NCBI RefSeq assembly: GCF_907165205.1
Contig: NC_058194.1
Span: forward strand, 2,542,824 to 2,606,823
Origin: Coccinella septempunctata
Lineage: Eukaryota; Arthropoda; Insecta; Coleoptera; Coccinellidae
Length of the DNA: 64,000 nucleotides
Direction: 5' to 3'
Both the position numbers and the translations under genes were made by a program. This document shows positions 60,901-64,000 of this stretch, in pieces (positions within the stretch are counted from its first letter, which is position 1; each line of letters begins with the position of its first letter). The notes under the pieces are model-generated. The model ran no database searches and was not told the origin of the DNA. It was given only the letters and a program-made list of their open reading frames with translations.

Positions 60901-63900
60901 TGCAGATTGAAATTTTCAACTTTTGGATAATGACATTTCCAAAATGAAAATCTGAACGGTGAGAAATAGGCTTTTGAGAATACTTGCAATGGATTCAGCT
61001 TATTTGAAAACCTATATTTTCATATCAAACATTCAAATATCTGAGTTCGTTTGAAAAAAAATCGAATTTATTGTTTTTCCATTTTTCATTTTCCAGTTCA
61101 CTTTGAACTGCTCTCTGGAGTGCAATTCTCTATTGAATCATCAACTGTTAGGTTTGGTTGAATCAAAAAAGTAAGTTCTATACACTCCATATCCTGAGAC
61201 AGTAGTAGGACACCCTGATTTTTATGCAGAGGAGCAAATAGGTCATTTTAGGGGGGTCTAAGCCCTTGCTCATTTTTGACCCAAAAAATCGAGATTTTCG
61301 ATATTTAGTTTTTGAGCTGGAATGAAAGCCTTATCAATGCTAATTATGAAACCGGAAATCCGAATTGGATCAAACGAATAAAACAAGAGATATTGCAGAT
61401 TGAAATTTTCAACTTTTGAAAAATGACATTTCCAAAATGAAAATCTGAACGGTGAGAGATAGGCTTTTGGGAATGCTCGCAATGGATTCAGCTTATTTGA
61501 AAACCTATATTTTCATGATAAACATTCAAATATCTGAGTTCGTTAAAAAAAAAATCGAATTTATTATTTTTCCATTTTTCATTTTCCAGTTCACATTGAA
61601 CTGCTCTCTGGAGTGCAATTCTCTATTGAATCATCAACTGTTAGGTTTGGTTGAATCAAAAAGTAAGTACTATACACTCCATATCCTAAGACAGTAGTAG
61701 GACACCCTGATTTTTATGCAGAGGAGCAAATAGGTCATTTTAGGGGGGTCTAAGCCCTTGCTCATTTTTGACCCAAAAAATCGAGATTTTCGATATTTAG
61801 TTTTTGAGCTGGAATGAAAGCCTTATCAATGCTGATTATGAAACCGGAAATCCGAATTTGATCAAACGAATAAAACAAGAGATATTGCAGATTGAAATTT
61901 TCAACTTTTGGAAAATGACATTTCCAAAATGAAAATCTGAACGGTGAGAAATAGGCTTTCAGGAATACTTGCTATAGATTCAGCATATTCGAAAATCTAT
62001 ATTTTCATGATGAACCTTCAAATATCCGACGTTGTTTAAAGAAAAATCGAATTTATTGTTTTTCCATTTTTCCTTTTCCAGTTCAATTTGAACTGCTCTC
62101 TGGAGTGCAATTCTCTATTGAACCATCAACTGTTAGGTTTGGTTGAATCAAAGAAGTAAGTACTATACACTCCATATCTTAAGACAGTAGTAGGACACCC
62201 TGATTTTTATGCAGAGGAGCAAATAGGTCATTTTAGGGGGGTCTAAGCCCTTGCTCATTTTTGACCCAAAAAATCGAGATTTTCGATATTTAGTTTATGA
62301 GCTGGAATGGAAGCCTGATCAATGCTGATCACGAAACCAGAAATCTAAATTGGATCAGACGAATATAACAAGAGATATTGCAGATTGAAATTTTCAACTT
62401 TTGAAAAATGACATTTCCAAAATGAAAATCTGAACGGTGAGAGATAGGCTTTTGGGAATGCTCGCAATGGATTCAGCTTATTTGAAAACCTATATTTTCA
62501 TATCAAACTTTCAAATATCTGGCTTCGTTAAAAAAAAAAATCGAATCTATTGTTTTTCCATTTTTCCTTTTCCAGTTCAATTTGAACTGCTCTCTGGAGT
62601 GCAATTCTCTATTGAACCATCAACTGTTAGGTTTGGTTGAATCAAAAAAGTAAGTTCTATACACTCCATATCCTAAGACAGTAGTAGGACACCCTGATTT
62701 TTATGCAGAGGAGCAAATAGGTCATTTTAGGGGGTCTAAGCCCTTGCTCATTTTTGACCCAAAAAATCGAGATTTTCGATACCTAGTTTTTGAGCTGGAA
62801 TGAAAGCCTTATCAATGCTGATTATGAAACCGGAAATCCGAATTGGATCAAACGAATAAAACAAGAGATATTGCAGATTGAAATTTTCAACTTTTGGAAA
62901 ATGACATTTCCAAAATGAAAATCTGAACGGTGAGAAATAGGCTTTTGAGAATACTTGCAATGGATTCAGCTTATTTGAAAACCTATATTTTCATATCAAA
63001 CATTCAAATATCTGAGTTCGTTTGAAAAAAAATCGAATTTATTGTTTTTCCATTTTTCATTTACCAGTTCACTTTGAACTGCTCTCTGGACTGCAATTCT
63101 CTATTAAATCATCTACTGTTAGGTTCGGTTGAATCAAAAAAGTAAGTACTATACACTCCATATCTTAAGACAGTAGTAGGACACCCTGATTTTTATGCAG
63201 AGGAGCAAATAGGTCATTTTAGGGGGGTCTAAGCCCTTGCTCATTTTTGACCCAAAAAATCGAGATTTTCGATATTTAGTTTATGAGCTGGAATGGAAGC
63301 CTGATCAATGCTGATCACGAAACCAGAAATCTAAATTGGATCAGACGAATATAACAAGAGATATTGCAGATTGAAATTTTCAACTTTTGAAAAATGACAT
63401 TTCCAAAATGAAAATCTGAACGGTGAGAGATAGGCTTTTGGGAATGCTCGCAATGGATTCAGCTTATTTGAAAACCTATATTTTCATATCAAACTTTCAA
63501 ATATCTGGCTTCGTTAAAAAAAAAAATCGAATCTATTGTTTTTCCATTTTTCATTTTCCAGTTCACTTTGAACTGCTCTCTGGAGTGCAATTCTCTGTTG
63601 AATCATCAACTGTTAGGTTTGGTTGAATCAAAAAAGTAAGTTCTATACACTCCATATCCTAAGACAGTAGTAGGACACCCTGATTTTTATGCAGAGGAGC
63701 AAATAGGTCAGTTTAGGGGGTCTAAGCCCTTGCTCATTTTTGACCCAAAAAATCGAGATTTTCGATACCTAGTTTTTGAGCTGGAATGAAAGCCTTATCA
63801 ATGCTGATTATGAAACCGGAAATCCGAATTGGATCAAACGAATAAAACAAGAGATATTGCAGATTGAAATTTTCAACTTTTGGATAATGACATTTCCAAA

Positions 63901-64000
63901 ATGAAAATCTGAACGGTGAGAAATAGGCTTTTGAGAATACTTGCAATGGATTCAGCTTATTTGAAAACCTATATTTTCATATCAAACATTCAAATATCTG
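48829..64000 (+). repeat. Satellite array, direct orientation, right block
   Basis: About 31 monomers. To 50998 it belongs to segmental duplication copy 2. From about 51035 to 60090 it follows 3920-12975 at offset 47117/47116, a second occurrence of most of the 9361-bp unit. From about 60091 to the window end it is a patchwork of class A variants repeated at 986, 1971 and 2957 bp (2, 4 and 6 monomers). The array continues past the window edge. No gene is seen. Confidence 0.95.
56478..60090 (+). repeat. Third copy of the 1-3945 higher-order segment
   Basis: Matches 1-3613 at offset 56477. Differences increase near 59750 (AGAGGAGC versus AGAAGTGC), and the match breaks down near 60090-60150, where TTTTCATTTTCCAG and TATTGAACCATC replace TTTTCCTTTTCCAG and TATCAAATCATC. 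Confidence 0.85.

Noticed and set aside
1..64000. CRISPR array or bacterial repeat system
   Set aside because: The repeats are ~493 bp and nearly identical along their whole length, with no short repeat/unique spacer pattern, no cas genes, and eukaryotic retroelements within.

Overview
The window is almost entirely a tandem satellite array of an AT-rich ~493-bp monomer (typical spacing 491-493 bp, about 113 monomers over ~55.9 kb). It is interrupted by two kinds of non-LTR retrotransposon insertion, each present twice. Poly-A/T runs, splice-like signals, the absence of bacterial-style genes and the retroelement proteins point to a eukaryote. The reverse-transcriptase types are most like those of insects; a hemipteran would fit, but this is an impression, not a demonstrated assignment. 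The setting looks like heterochromatin, possibly pericentromeric (inference from array structure). I see no conventional host gene and no tRNA, rRNA, CRISPR array or bacterial operon.

Layout. 1-17375: direct satellite. 17376-18478: 5'-truncated RTE-like element on + with a 9-bp target-site duplication. 18479-19306: direct satellite. 19307-20823: three monomers inverted. 20824-23552: direct. 23553-26483: CR1/Jockey-type element on the minus strand with a nearly complete endonuclease-reverse transcriptase ORF. 26484-37726: direct. 37727-38829: second RTE-like copy. 38830-39657: direct. 39658-40680: inverted. 40681-41651: direct. 41652-43167: inverted. 43168-45897: direct. 45898-48828: second CR1/Jockey copy. 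48829-64000: direct.

The paired elements are not independent insertions. 14611-28653 and 34962-50998 are two copies of one segment. Offsets are constant at 20351 bp before the inverted block and about 22345 bp after it, and copy 2 carries 1994 bp extra. Outside this duplication the array has nested higher-order repeats: 2-mer (986 bp), 8-mer (~3942 bp), 11-mer (~5418 bp) and 19-mer (9361 bp). The 19-mer spans 3946-13306, is preceded by part of another copy at 1-3945, and recurs at about 51035-60090.

The most unusual feature is inside the monomer. Nearly every copy carries, in order, a strong 3' splice-site-like pyrimidine tract ending in CAG, a 73-74-nt segment open in one frame, GTAAGT, a 55-59-nt intron-like stretch with CTAAGAC, a second AG acceptor, an early in-frame stop and, in one subset, AATAAA. 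It reads like the last exons of a gene tandemly amplified. Array homogenisation could preserve these motifs without function, so RNA evidence is needed. The ~70-aa open frames seen in most monomers lack ATG starts and are not annotated as genes.
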